From the NCBI GenBank assembly GCA_921293015.1, contig OV121088.1, positions 1,798,001 through 1,862,000 of the forward strand: a stretch of 64,000 bases of DNA, written 5' to 3'. The stretch is from Phorcus lineatus. Lineage: Eukaryota; Mollusca; Gastropoda; Trochida; Trochidae. A model generated the notes under the pieces. That model was not told the origin of the DNA, ran no database searches, and worked only from the letters and a program-made list of their open reading frames with translations. Shown piece after piece: positions 34,475 to 48,340 of the stretch (position 1 is its first letter; each line of letters starts with the position of its first letter). A program made the translations under genes and the position numbers.

Positions 34475-34886
34475 TTGCCGAGGAGAAGATTTTCAAGGAC
34501 GGGTGGGGTCGGAAATGCTGAAAAATGCAGTAAAAGCAAGATGGCGTCTAAAGCACGTGACCTACAACTGTGTCATGATTTACTTTTTCGTTGTAAATGC
34601 AATTGCGCATCTTTTAAAGCAAGTTGCAAGTCTGTAAGTGCATTTTGAAAATTTTGCCCATGTTAATTTGCGAAATTTAAAGGGGCTGTAACTCTGCAAC
34701 GGAGACCGGAAGTGCAGATTTGCTTTCATCTGTATGAACTTCAGCTCAGAGGCTATCATGCCTGAAAGTTGCATGTACTTTGCATGTGCAGTTTTTGCTG
34801 TAGGAGCGACACACTTTCTGTACAAATAATAAGAATAAACAGGATAATAACAGTAGGTCTAAACGACTTTCGTCTGAAGACCTAAT
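34475..34886 (+). repeat. Second copy of the composite-repeat family, with 3' hairpin
   Basis: Shares 'gaggagaagatt.tcaa', 'tcatgatttacttttt' and 'tctgtaagtgcattttgaaa' with 13438-13640. It ends in the hairpin TAGGTCT...AGACCTA (34855-34885), at the same relative position as the different hairpin of the first copy. Confidence 0.7.
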
Positions 34887-34935
34887 AATAATGATGATGA
34901 TTATGAAGATGATGATGATGATGATGATGATACTT
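34887..34935. repeat. (GAT)n microsatellite
   Basis: GATGAT repeats with a few interruptions, directly after the hairpin of the preceding element. Tandem trinucleotides at such ends are common at insertion sites. Confidence 0.85.
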
Positions 34936-35459
34936 TATTGCCTTTCCGGGAATTTGTTTTACATCTACAGAGCTTGAAAACATTTATACAATCACATGAG
35001 ATTTTTATATCAGTATTATTTTTTAGAGATATTGTGTTTGGAATGAAAGGTATAAATGTCACAGTAATATGTATTATTTAACAGGCGCTTCAATCGAATT
35101 TTACTTCATTGTGGACCTTTCATCTCTCGTATCGTAACCCTTATCGAAGATATTGTTGCAACTTGCTAAATTTATGTGATTTTTTAAATATATTTGTTGG
35201 TATACCACACGTACACACATATACACACATATACATTCACGGACACCTACACCCAAACACTGATCGATCTGTTAGGTATAAATACTCGGTCAAAAGAATC
35301 GATATCACGTATCATTGACCCCGAAATGACAAAAAACAAAAGATACATGTTTTATTTGATTTCTTTACTGAAAAAAGATGAAGAGGTTTTAAAAAATAAG
35401 ATATTGAAAACTTTCCTATCAATGTATTAACAAGCAGTGCACTCATGAAAATGTACTGA

Positions 35460-36000
35460 ATTCGATCGGCCCTCTCTGGGGGCTTGGGCAAGGCCGTGGA
35501 GGTTTTGACCGGCCTCGACGACTCTAATGGTTCAATAAATGTTCAATGGGTGATAGGTCAGGCGACCTGACAGGCCATGGTAGCACGTTGACAATATGCC
35601 TTGCAAATTTCCTCACCAATACGGATTGTATGTGGACGGGCGTTATTCTTCTGAGAGCGTTCTGTCGTTATGTTGCGGCAGGAACGGTAGGAGAAGTTGG
35701 CGTAAAATCTTATCAACGTACCACGCTGTTTTTGAAATTCCAATCAACCACAACAAAGGTCTTCCCTTGTCCTCTCATTCCTCCCCAAACCATACCACTA
35801 CTACCGCAAAAGCGTCCCACCGTCTGCATACAACAATGTCGCAAACGTTCACCACGACGTGTGTACATCCGCGCTCTTCCACTCCATTCAATTCATGTAC
35901 AGTTAGAACCGACTCTCGGCCGAAAAAAAATACCTTTCGCCAGTTCCGAGCCTGTCATTGCCTCACGTAACGTCCCCACTGGAGACGTTGACGTCGATGT
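35460..36000 (-). pseudogene. Tc1-like transposase remnant (DD34E type)
   Basis: The minus strand shows, across several frames, TRRGERLRHCCMQTVGRF, GSSGMVWGGMRGQGKT, NNARPHTIRI, and VNVLPWPVRSPDLSPIEHLL followed by RRGRSKPPRP. These are the Tc1 blocks (RRGER, G.GSVMVW.GI, QDNARPHTA, WP..SPDLNPIEHLWD.L.RR.R). The second catalytic Asp is Asn (NNARPHT), and there are frameshifts and stops. The long plus-strand ORF at 35546-36058 is only its antisense shadow. Confidence 0.85.
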
Positions 36001-36059
36001 TGACAACATTATAAAAATGGACTATGTAAGGATACTATATCCACACATCTACAAATGAC

Positions 36060-39000
36060 TAATTTACAAATGACTTATCAACGTTGCCTTGTACTGCCGT
36101 GGTATGGTTTTCAAACCTCGCAGCGCCGATGAATGGCTTCATTTCTCATTCTTGTTTTATTTTACAGAGTGCATGTGCACTCTCATTTATCTAGCTGTCA
36201 ATATAAATCCAAAACAAAAATCATGTACTGATAACCCACATGTATAAATTGGAATGACCCCTTGAATTTCGTTTCCACAAAAATACGCCGATGAGTCTGT
36301 CCTTTCAAGATACTCAAAGTCATTAAGACAATATAACCACAATCAAACGCCTTATGGCAACACTAGTTTTATCTGAAAGGAATCGTTTTGTTTTATTGTC
36401 GTGTTAAGTCTCGCTTTCCCTGGAGCCATGTATCAAGTGTGTAAAGAGATAGGAACGCTTTTATCAGATTGAAAAACATGTAAGGTGTTTTTCTTATCAA
36501 ATGATCATACTTATGCTTATCTCCGCCCTATGCATTACTGAATCAATTGAATCATTAAACTCCGCTTCGAAAAAGAAAAGGGGTGAACATCAACTTGAAA
36601 TCAGAATTCCATGAATGTCTTGCAGTTTGTGCATCAACTCTACACGAATGTATTCCAGATTCCTTTTGTGATTACCCACAGTTAAATATAACCATCTTAA
36701 CTTGGCAATCAAGAGAAACAAGCACTGGAAGAACATACCTATCTTTGTTGATTTGTTTCGACCGACATCTTAGAGTGTCTTCTTCCTACCCGGTACACGA
36801 CAGTGTATTCAAAACATGAATGTGATGCTCCGGGGTAATGAGGATGATTTGACTGAATTTTATCACTCTTGGATTTGAAATATGTAGGTTATGTGAATAA
36901 ATTCTTCAAAGAAAGGTTAAGAAATTTAATTAATCACGGCTTAAATCGTAATGGTACTGAAATTTTACCAAAAATAACTATTGCCCTAACGCCCAAACTA
37001 CGTGATAAACTTTAGATTTCTGATAGAACTAGTTACTGTATAAAGGTACTTTTCAGTTGATAATAAGTTCTGTAAAAAGCGAGAAATACGGATTTCCTTT
37101 AGTTAATCCTAAATCATCCCGACTATAGGTAAGCCAATCATACGATCTAAGGGTGATAGAATTGATTTTGTAGTGAGCAAATTCTGAGTAGCCATGTCGT
37201 GGAGGCTTGGAATAGGTAACCCTACTGCATTTCATAATGTAACTATGTTGTTATACCAACATTTGCTACATTTTTCCAGGTATGATTAGCACGAACTGCG
37301 TTGGGAGGTTCCGACCTTAGAGCAGTTTTATTATCAAAAAGTAAAAAAAATTAAGAGGTAAAAAGATCAATCGTTCATATTTAGCTTAATCGACTGGCTG
37401 ATTTTAAAATTTATAATCTTGCAGAAAAATCATTTAGGTTATTAACATTAAATTATTATGTTTTGGTTGTCACAAAATCGCTTCTTTCTCTAAAATCAAT
37501 AGTTCTATACTATTCATCTTCATAGATTTGATATAATATTGTCAACACATTTCGAAGCGCACCTAAAATATCCACAATGCAGCCCGTTGACCAGTGTTAT
37601 AAGTATATGAGAAGCTTTACCAGAGAAAAGTCCTGTTGTTAAGGAAAACTACGGAAATGGCGTCACTTTATTAATTTAAAATATCATTCATAAATATTAT
37701 TTATACCCTAATGTGTATATGTCATCTATAATACGATCATGTAAGATATAAATACTAAAAACAGTAATATCATACATCATTTAAGGAATCATTAGTTAAA
37801 ATTACTTATTTATTATCGACGGTAACTTAAGGGAAAGTAAATGTGATAAGGTTGGACCAATAGCAACATCAAGTCGCAAATGTATCCAATGTTTTAAACT
37901 TGAAAAACTCAAATTTAAGGTTGTATTTTTCTTAGCAATGGTCAAAGTATATTTTCACGAGTGTTACAAATGCATTTTCCCGAATGCCTTAGATAAGATA
38001 TATATTTTGATCTACGTGTACAAGGATCATTAACAAAAACCATTAAGGTTGTCCGATCAATAACACGTAACCCCGGGATACGCCTCAGGAATATTTAGGT
38101 AATGAAACCTTTATCAAAAGAACCTACACTCATAAACGGGTTGTTTTCTCGGGTAAAGCACGCAGAAATCCATCCCATTGTTCTAGAACTGACTTTATCG
38201 ATCCTAACTAAACTAAAGGGGCAACGTTATAACAGGAGTCAACATTCAATAGTACGACCTGACAATGCAAAACGCCTTGGGCATTGTTGACATAAGGTGT
38301 CTTTGATGTGTAGTAATAGTGTAACTCCATACAAGACACTTGTGCTTGTCATTCATATATTGCAAAACATATCTACTGACAACCATTTCATACCACGGGT
38401 TTCTCTATCTCTCTTTCTTTACCTGCTAACTCATAGTTGAATCAAATACAGAATCTATTTCTCACGTTAAACCACGGGCGATGAGGTGTAAGCGTTATTC
38501 AAGACCACAAGAACCGTATGTTGTCTATAGCAAAAGTCGGAACTGTATAAGAAACTTCAAAATGAAAAATAACGTTGTTAATACAATTACGTAGTTTCGC
38601 GTAGTTGCACAGTGAAAAACAAATAAATTAAGGATATTGATTATTTTATGGTTTATAAATGTTTCACTGGATCAAAAGCTTGTAGCTAAAACTTCCAACA
38701 ATGACATATATAGCGGAATATTTTTTTTCGGTGTATGAAATGTTATCTTACAGGTATGTACTTAACAACAACGACAAACACTTAAAAGTACCATATGACA
38801 TATTTATAATTAGTAATAATAGAGCAAGGCAAGAAAAAATGATAAAAGATACATCACAATTGCTCAGGAAGAAATTTATCTATTCATCTAATCTTTATCA
38901 ACATGCTGATAAACACTGCCTGTACAATCGATGTCACCCATAGATATTGACATAGCTTAATAGGTCTGCTGTGAACTGACGTTGTACTTGCTAGCGAGTA

Positions 39001-40380
39001 ACCATCCGATAGTTAACCTTTTCATATCCCGCATACGCGAAAATAGTGAATTCTATAACTACACAGATAGATGAAAGATAAATATTCAAATTTTGTAACT
39101 GACGTCATGCTTGAGTGTCGATCAGAAGCACCCGCCTCCGTGCTGCAGCTTGTTGTTTACACGTGAAATCTTATCGTGAAGGCACTGTAAGTCACTACCA
39201 ATAAATATTTGCAGACTGAGGAGACTGCAGCATGCAGACAGTTAAATAAACCTTTCAACGTTTTACGACTTTATAACTTTGTAACTTTGTATTGAAGTGG
39301 TTGTGCTGATATATGAAGCGAACTTGTCACATATGTACATCAATGATTGAAGGGCTTTCTTCAATATCATTATGTAAACAATCAATTATTTTTACATTTC
39401 AACGTTTGAAATTGCTTATTGATTTTGCTTAAATTTGTTTCGCAGGTGGGCTTTTACAAGACATGTTTGTTTTTGAGTTTAAAATGACAATAAAGTAGTT
39501 GTAAATCCATAAAAGTGTTCTCTTTTAGAATTCAAAACAATAAGCTAATCAAGATTGGGGGCATTGGCAAGTTCCAAATGCTATGTACCCTCTCGATTTG
39601 ACTTTTGAAACCGTTGTTGCATATTTCGAATGGAGAACAATACCGTAAATAACAAACAACCCTGGTTATTCATCAATAAACACATTTAACAGCGATATAT
39701 CATCTTGCGTATCTACTTGTTATTCGATAGGATATTCGACGCTTCTTTTCATACAGGGCCGACATTCCGAGAGAGTTGTACTGGCCGATATCATTTGAGT
39801 ACGCTTGCATGTAATTTGTTCTGAACAGTACCTACTCGAATAAAGTAAGAATGTACAACCTGAACTATGAATTGCTACATTGATGTCTTTTCTATATTAT
39901 TCTGTAACATTTAACTCACTTTAAACTGCAGGTTTCAATACATTTTGCATCTTTTATTTTAATTCTTTCCGTGCCAAGTGCCCTTGATTCGTATAGTAAA
40001 CTTTACAAAATTGTAATGTTGAGAAATACGAAGTATTTACTGTCACTAATGTGCAGTATTTATTCACATTTGATTATTTGGAAAGGAAAAAGGTTTTGGG
40101 GAATAACAGTGTTTAAAATGCATAACAAGCGCGTGATTATCCAACATAACACAAGGGTGTAGCCCTTGAATGAATATGTCGTAACAAGCCTATTTTCATG
40201 AAGATAACAATGAGTGTTAGTGATAACTTTTGACTGCGAACCAATAATTCATGTTTCAGTATATATTTTTGAAAATATAACCATAGAAAAATATGATTAA
40301 TTTCGCAAGTAATATGTACGGCGTAGCGTGAGTTGATTGCTATTAATGTTTAATTGCCAGCTCTCATCAAAGCGATCACC
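36060..40380. other. Non-coding, nothing recognisable
   Basis: More than 4 kb of AT-rich sequence without recognised ORFs or repeats. Small ORFs at 36583-36819 and 38701-38943 have no motif and no convincing splice context. Confidence 0.4.
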
Positions 40381-40384
40381 TACT

Positions 40385-40620
40385 GTTGTAAGGTCACGTG
40401 ACAGATGAAGTAGCGAGAGGTGCGGCTCCTGACACCGGCAGAAGGTGATAAGGGGAGGGGGAGCCGCGGAGGGATTGAGTGAAGAGCAAAGCTTTGAAGG
40501 AAGTGGAACCGGCCTCGCTTTCGCATTCAGAACAAAGATGGCTGCGGCTAGATGAGATAGTCTTGGATGCTAACGATTCTTTCTCGCTCAGTCCAACAAT
40601 GTGACTTACGGATTTACAAA
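40385..40620 (+). promoter_or_regulatory. GC-richer promoter / first-exon candidate
   Basis: A patch clearly richer in G and CpG than its surroundings. It starts with an E-box (GGTCACGTGAC at ~40392), followed by a purine-rich stretch (ggggagggggagccgcgg) and 'acaaagatggctgcggc'. That ATG gives only a four-residue frame. Position and composition resemble a transcription start with 5' UTR for a plus-strand gene whose coding exons lie beyond the window. Inference only. Confidence 0.3.
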
Positions 40621-40840
40621 TCTAGGAGGCAAGTACTTAACGCTGCTTTTCAATGCCTGTCTTCTGTGTACGATGAATGGACGATGTATGCATTGTAATA
40701 TCTACCTCTCTTCAGCTTCGTCTTTCTGTCAAAGCGAAGCCGAAAGGGGTTTATACTTTGTAAGCTCACTCTTCGCTTCTTCAATGTTGGGGCAATCTTG
40801 GGTGGCAAGTTTCTTTAACATCGTGTCCACGCACCGATGA

Positions 40841-43798
40841 TGCCTTTGTTACATTTGTGCAGGATACCTTTTATATAACTGTTTCAATATTTGACCATTC
40901 AACCTCCAATTGATGTTCGCTGATGTGGTAAGAGTCTTGAACCATTCAAGGGTGTTCACTTATGTAGGCCTATTCGTCTCATCACGATCCTTGTTTACAT
41001 CGACCTTGTGCCGACAGCATGTAAGGATTAATTTAACTGAATTCCTCTAAGGCTCAGGGTGAAGAATCGCTATATTACATCTACTCATTATATATTACAT
41101 GTTCAAGTACTCCACATGTTAAGGAAATCGAAGTCCAAATCCAAATTTAGCTGAAACTTGATAAAATTGTATGCTTGTTTGAAGTATAAGTTCAAAATTC
41201 GCACTGATAAATTAAAATCCTTGTATTTGATGAGAAGATTGGCGATGAATAGTGTAAGCATGTACCACGAAGCTACTAGGTCAGCAGGATGAGGGTTAAG
41301 GTGGTTTGCTAATTCAACAGGCTGAGAGTGTATATAATGTGTTTTATAGGTCCCACTTCTATAGTTTTTACCATTGTTGATCATGTTACCATTTTGCATT
41401 GTTGTAAGATTTTATATCACCTTATGTTCAAATTAAATTAACCGAGGCAAGCCTGATCCCCACATATACTGCATTATGTAGCATCTTTGTTGTACACACC
41501 AACACAAAGTGGAACACTGTACTAGCGAGATGGCTGATATGAGCTTCTTCTGTGTGATACGGTGTGGAGAAACAGGATACGGGATGTTTAGGTTGACAGG
41601 GTTGTATGGAGGTGATTCATACAGTAACCCTTGATCTGCTGAAGAGCTGTAGATGAACTGATACCCGGTACAAACACGTTCCCAGATATCTACACTTTTA
41701 CCTACGTTTTATTCAATGGTTTATTGTATTAAAAATTGGTCATATATTATCATATAGATTGATTTTGTAAACAACGATTTAAATATGTATTCCGTATAAT
41801 TTTATGTATTTTTTACTTTTTTTTACACTTGTAAATGTAGCAAGCAGTACATAGAAAATTTAAAGGTATATTATCCATTTATAACAACACAACCACTATG
41901 TTGGGGTAGACAGCTCTAAACCCCTTCCATACAACTGCCTCAAAGTCTGTTGCCATTTTGGACATCTCAATGTCTTCTTGTAAACGATGCTTGACAATCT
42001 TGATTACCTACAAAAATAAATATGAAATTACTTTTATTTGCCAACAACTTTGTATGTTTGTGTGTATACTCATATAATCTGTACACATTTATGTCCTGCC
42101 TTCAGTTGTATCCTCAGCTTATAAGAAAAGCAAGACTTTTTAAACAACTTTTCAATCAGGTTATAAAACATTTTTTAGTCTGCACATCACATGGGTTGTA
42201 TGGTATAATAAGGAAGATGTTATTCAGAAATCTTACTTTTATTAAATATTCCTCGTCTACATGTTCTTCATAGGAAACACAATCAGGATTTACCTTTTTT
42301 TATCATTATGTATAATATGAAAATAACTCATCCATCACGAAAGAAAGATCAAGGATTTGCCCCTCAAGGTAAATATACAACATAAACAGCTGTCCACATG
42401 ATCAATATCAGCCAATAAGCATTGGAAATTATGAACATAATGTTGTACTTAATGCATGGTATAAGTGTATAACACCTGAAGTTACAGGTGAATAATGAAG
42501 AGGCTCGTCACAGGTGTTACAGGTGCTCCAATCAATGGAATCTCATCGTAAGTTATGTTGAAGCAGTGCCATATTGATCACTCCTACTTGCTAAGCATTA
42601 AATAAGATTTGGATCAATTATTGACCATTTTTTTTCAGTTTGGTACAGTTAATTGGAATTTTTTATCTACAATCTGAAATTGTTAAAAACAACACATCTC
42701 CAAATACATCATTTAGAAATGTGTATATATAAATTCAATGTTAAAAAGAGGATGTTGATATTTTCATGCAAGTGGATATTTCTATAGTGTACTGAGAGAA
42801 CTTTGTATATAAACATGAAAAAAACCCACCATTGTACTAGTACATTTAATCACCATGTTGGAAAACATATACATATGCTGTTTTGTCGATTTTGTTAATT
42901 TTTAGTGATGAACAAAGGTAGTTTCAAGAGCAATTTTCTTCTTTTTCTGGGGAAAGGGGATGGAAATCATGACAACCTAAACATGATAGATGTTTAATGA
43001 TCGCATCTTCGTCCTTTCAGTTTTGTTTTCGTTTCCATGGTAACCATTTGCAATAATGAGAATTCAATTCTCACTATGCCAGTAAGCTTTGTGTAATGAC
43101 TTGAGCTATTTCTCCTCTGATGAGTTTGACGGAAGTGGTGGTTTGAGGTTGTCATGTCTGATTTCCAGTGAAGAGGTTTGGGTTCAAATCTATTAATAGG
43201 TTTGTCAATTTTGTCGGCTGTTTGTTACATTTTGACATGAAGTAATGTGATGTGCATGCTGTATTTGATTATATGTACATTTGAATTTGTCATCTCAAGA
43301 AGTCAACGCTCAGTGGAAATGAAATGTTTAACTCCCTCTCAGGTGATTTTTGTTTGCTTCCGTCTTATTCATATTGAGTTGTTTCTTCGGAAAAAAAGTT
43401 TCATTATACTGCCTCTAACTGGATATGAACTTGATCCATTTGGATATTTTACTCTGCACAATGGTCTGGGAACAGCTTGTATTGTCACATGTTCTGACAT
43501 AAGCACTGTTAGCCAATCACAAGGCCTCCAGCAAGAGCCTTCAGTGTCAGTAGCTACAGGAAAGATCTTCCTGTGAACCCCTTGTACATGATCACCACCT
43601 TTCTTTAAAAACATGAACTCGTTGGTCTGCTTAGGTATTATCTGCAATTACCTGTTAACGGAACATGTGCTTATGCAGGCTGTCGTCAGACTGTGCTGAG
43701 ATGAAACCAGCAAATGAGTTTGTTTTTCATAAGTTGAGTTTGAAACCTTTTGTCAAGTGCCAGGTACAGTGTATACTTACTTCTCCATTCAATGGACT
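40841..43798. other. Non-coding, T-rich, no exon seen
   Basis: Plus strand rich in T. ORFs on both strands around 43247-43647 overlap and carry no recognised motif. Confidence 0.35.
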
Positions 43799-43813
43799 CT
43801 CACGGTGAGAGCT

Positions 43814-44104
43814 GGGGGCGGGATAGCGTAGTGGTTAGCACGTTTTTTCTTCGGATCAAGAGTTCTGTCGTTCGAATCTTGCCAGGGGCTCAGCAACTTT
43901 GTCTGCAGTAGTGAACTGTTCTACACGCAGTCAGGTTTGTGTGCAATGCTACACTGAATATCAGTGAAGTACTACCCATGGTTGGTTAGTTCCAGCCGAA
44001 GCTCGCAGGTTTCACCGCAATGCATTGCCAAAATGGTGTTGCTGGCAGCGATATTAGCGACATACTCTTGAAAGCGGCAATAAACTCCAAATATATAACC
44101 TCAC
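43814..44104 (+). mobile_element. Full-length tRNA-derived SINE with 15-bp target duplication
   Basis: The tRNA-like head is GCGGGATAGCGTAGTGGTTAG (box A) followed by GTTCGAATCTTGCC (box B). The body shares 'aactttgtctgcagtag.gaactgttctacacgcag' with the copy at 63858. The tail is 'cggcaataaactccaaata'. The flanks CTCACGGTGAGAGCT (43799-43813) and CTCACGATGAGAGCT (44105-44119) form a target duplication with one mismatch. Confidence 0.85.
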
Positions 44105-44240
44105 CTCACGATGAGAGCTCAAGCAAAGGCTGACAGGTTTCAATGCAAAGACCAACTGTAGTTGAATTGAGATGTTTCACCTATTGATAGTGGCCGCTGT
44201 GACATAAGTGAAATACTCTTTAAAGCAGCGTTACCCTCCC
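44105..44240 (+). mobile_element. 3' part of an older SINE copy
   Basis: The strings 'gctgacaggtttcaatgcaa' and 'gacataagtgaaatactctttaaagcagcgtta' correspond to 'gctcgcaggtttcaccgcaa' and 'gacatactcttgaaagcggcaata' in the preceding SINE. The younger copy appears to have landed in or beside this one. Confidence 0.6.
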
Positions 44241-45300
44241 ATTCACCTCATCTAGTATATGAGAGGATTCGGTCATTCTGTGGATCAATTGTGACTAACG
44301 ATGAAGAAATACATTAATTATGTCGGTGTGTGTAAAGGTTTGGTTTGAGGTTTGGTCCAACTGGCTTCTAAATGTAGTGTTAATCTATCACAGGGTCCTG
44401 TTAGATTTGGTTTTCTCATGAGAAAGGGTAATAAAGTCGTGAGATTGACTGATTGTTCAAGTTTGCCAATACAACGACATAGCTACTCTATTGTCTTGTA
44501 CCCGTTATTGTTTACAATAGGATTGATTTTAGGTATTTATTGCCGTTGACTGACTTATTTCATTTCAATAGCATACATTCAGCAAACATATACATGATTT
44601 ACACGGGAAGTTAAAATGCTGTTTCACCCTAACATGGAGAAAAATGGTTGTATTCTTTTCGTCACGTTGTGGTTGAATCTAATAGAAGCTGTTGTTTTAT
44701 CTTATGGGAAGAATTATTATGTAGACAACTTAGACAAGGAATATTCAAGGATTTGAAAGGAATCAGAATAGGAAAGGTTCTTTTGAATAATGGTTTTATG
44801 TTTTATTAGTTCCTGCTCTGTGTTTGCTTTGCTTTGAAATGTACCATTTTGGGGGATTAGAAGGGGGGCACAATACTATGTTGTTGATGTGTTTCTCAAG
44901 TAATTGTTGTTTGTTTGAATTCATATACCTAGATATATAAATATTTAAAGAAAAAGGTATTTGATTTCACATTAGAGCTGTGAGGATATATCGCAGTATC
45001 AAGCATCGTGATTTTAAATCTAACAGTAAAGATCCTTTGATTCAGTCTCTGAATCGTGACATGTATCTTTGACTACGAAATTATTTATTTTGCTTAAAAA
45101 TCAAAGTGTTTAATGTTGTTGACTTTTTCTATGTATAAAGAATCTGTAATGATTGTGAAGCGGTTCATCAGAGTGTCTTTTAAATTGAAAGCCATCTTTT
45201 CATCTGGTTTGGGTTAAATTTTCATATTTTAACTCACTCAAGAGGTTGGAAAACAGTCAGGATGAGACCCTGTGTTGAGGTGAGGCCAGGAGATTTCTGT
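44241..45300. other. Non-coding, nothing recognisable
   Basis: T-rich, no ORF of interest. Confidence 0.4.
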
Positions 45301-45319
45301 CTTGGCCTCAGTTCACTCC

Positions 45320-45537
45320 AGAGCTCCTTACAGGTTTCAACCTCTCAGAGCTCCCTACAGGGTTCAACCTCTCAGAGCTTCCTATAGGGTTCAACCTCTC
45401 AGAGCTCCTTACAGGGTTCAACCTCTCAGAGCTCCTTACAGGGTTCAACCTCTCAGAGCTCCCTACAGGGTTCAACCTCTCAGAGCTCCTTACAGGGTTC
45501 AACCTCTCAGAGCTTTTTACAGGGTTCAACCTCTCAG
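45320..45537. repeat. Minisatellite, 27-bp unit, ~8 copies
   Basis: The unit is AGAGCTCCTTACAGGGTTCA followed by ACCTCTC, with few substitutions. Because 27 is a multiple of three, it is open on both strands as a nine-residue repeat (APYRVQPLR forward, SERLNPVRS reverse). I regard it as non-coding. Confidence 0.95.
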
Positions 45538-48340
45538 CACTCATGGGCTTTTTCTACTGTTTCAAGATTAAAGTGGAGGTTGTGTTTTGTCAAAAGGTTT
45601 ATACAGTAATTTCAGAATATGTTTTCAACAATGAAAATTTTGTAAGGTATTGTCTTGGTTTCAGTGGTTTTATAGTCTATTTAGAAAAAGATTTAGCCAA
45701 CATAGAATTCATGATGTATTCATAATTATACCCTACTAATATCAAGTATATGGGCTATCAGTGTTCAAAATAGTTTTCATTCTTCACTGGCAATCAGGGC
45801 TTGTGATTTGAAAATTCAACAAGCCCTAATGATAATTTTACAAGCCCTGCAATTTCTAGAGACTTATTAAACATATCAAAAATCATACAAGCCAGACAGG
45901 CTTGCTGACCTCTTCTCAAACAGCCTCTCTGCATTCCTTTGCTGTTTCTGGTGTTTTAAGATTAAAGTTAAATTTGAGGGTTCAACTCAAGATTTCTAAA
46001 TCCATTTTCAATTAGGAAAATTTGAGATATCAATAGTTTAAAGTTTTATTTAGTTACAGATGTATGCCACCTGTTTTTCATGTTGTTTCCTTGACCCGGT
46101 CCACTTATAGCCAAGTATATGGGGTGCTGTCAGCTTGAGACCCTTACGAAGGGGAATAGTGTCCTGTTGAATGCAGTGTCAAATTACACTGGAAGAGGGC
46201 AAGCCTGAATTTCAAACAGGCTTTGATATGGTCCAGCAGACAATTATCAACACAGAGGTATTATCGTACTACAGACATGGAAAGGTCATGTCATTTGCAT
46301 GATGTGTGTCACAAAGATTCCAGAATTATTACACTTTATCCTTTATGAAATTTAATTATAAAACTCAGCAGAATAGTTCTACCATAACCATTGGATAATA
46401 AAACTATTGCATTAGTTATGAATAGAGTCAGATATACTAAACAAATTCTATACGGCAGAATTAATCTATTAGATCTGATATGTGAACTGATTGCAATAAC
46501 TGCACCAAACTCTCACAGGAGACATCCTGCCCTGATTATGAACTAAGTGTTCTTATGTGGAAGTCAAGTGTAGTTTCACCTGCCCTAGGTGTGGCCATAT
46601 ACCAAGGTGGCGGCTCAGTGCCTGGTGTATAGATAACTGATATATCTACCCTGCTGTATCACACCTGCTCTTGGGTGATAAACATCAAAAGTCACGAGGG
46701 ATAGGCTGGCCTGCTGTGGGAGAAGTTATTCCACCTACTCTGTTCATGTAATGACTAATGAGTGTAACAACCTTCTGCTGGCATAGTTTATCAACTTTGA
46801 TATGTAGTCTTAATCCTAGATTCTAAGAATAATTGCCTTTCATTCATCTTGCCACACATAAGCCCTTGTTGACATAAATAATCGTCTCTCTTGAATAGTT
46901 GCTGGGTTAGATTAAACTATGTGTACAAACTTCTGAATATCTCCTATTCCAAGTATTTTGATGGACTTTTATTAGATCATTCACAGGATTAAACTTCTGA
47001 AAATTTTTTTTTGGTCATTGAATATTCAAAAGACTACAAACACATATTGCTTCAACCCACTCCTTCCTAAGAAACCAGTAACAAATATGTTTTCGGGCCT
47101 GATATTTGTATTAATTATGAGCAAATTATTGAAAATCCTTATTTTTAGCCTGCATGTGAGGAATTGGGGTGGTTAGCCTGCCGCAAATATGAATTCTATA
47201 AATGTATATATCCTTCACATTGTTAAGGTATATTTAATCATATCATATTATAAGGAACACATTGTGTTACAATACTTGTTTGCCTAGTTTGAAGGCCCAG
47301 ATATTCAACAGCCCACAACCAATACCATTGTGTAACATGTATCATCAGAAGCTGTTTGTTAAACAGGAACAAACCAGTGTTTGCTTTTCTGGTTTAAGCT
47401 ACAAAGGGTTTTCGTGTAAAGAAATAGAAAGAGCTGTGGTAGGTTTGTGCAGTTTTGATTGAAGAAACCTTTATTTCTTCATTGATAAAGATTGTGTAAG
47501 TGTGTCACAGATTTCAAATTCTTCAATCTAGATACCATTGTATTTGTTGTTTTCTTTCTAAATTGTTAAAATCTTCTTTATCTATTCTTCTGTTTGAACT
47601 TACCTACGTATAATTTCCTTGCTGTTTTTTAATGCACAGACCAATTGATTATTTTATGAATTATTATTAATCTGATGAACAGTCAAAATGTTAAACTGAA
47701 AACAGCTCATTATTTAAGACAGTTTAGACTAAGTGTTTTGTTTATTGGCTGTTATGCATACTATCCTTGACATCCTTGCGTCTCAATTATGTTGAGTTCT
47801 GGTGACCATTGTGGTCCAGTTAGTCAGGAAGACTTATTTCCCCCTCCCCTCTCTCCCCCCTCACCACAAACCACTTAACTTTTGTAGAGCCACAGCCGGC
47901 CATATCTCTGTCTCTTCAAGCTTGTGTACACATCGTGAGTATCTTCAATGAAGGACTGTCAGTACAGAGTATTACATTTTATAACATTTAATGGTCAGAT
48001 TTTGTGCCTGAGAATTAAGAAGCTGTCAGCAATAATGCTCATCTTGTTTTTATGGTGACTTATGTCATATATTTGTTGTACATGTGCTGTCACTTCTGGC
48101 CCGATTCTGAGCTAGGTTGCTGAGTGGGAAGTGGGTTGTGATTTCTGGATGAAAAAAATCAGAGTTTAAAAAACACCAACATCAGTGTAAAAAGCTGAAC
48201 CAAATTTCACAAAGCTTCTTTAGTGCTAATAATGCCTTTAGTCCTCAGAAACAATGCTTTACTATTAGGTTAGCCTATCAGCTCTTTAAGCTTTGGTGAA
48301 ATGGTTCATGATAAATCGATTTACATTTACCTGAGAACGA
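45538..48340. other. Non-coding, nothing firm
   Basis: T-rich. The word 'caagccct' and its complement occur several times within 45785-45855, which may be a decayed repeat. Confidence 0.35.

Noticed and set aside
35546-36058. 170-residue plus-strand ORF
   Set aside because: It is antisense to a Tc1 transposase relic, whose motifs are clear on the minus strand.
43118-43145. CTGATGAG followed by GGAAG as a hammerhead
   Set aside because: No GAAA core strand and no supporting stems.
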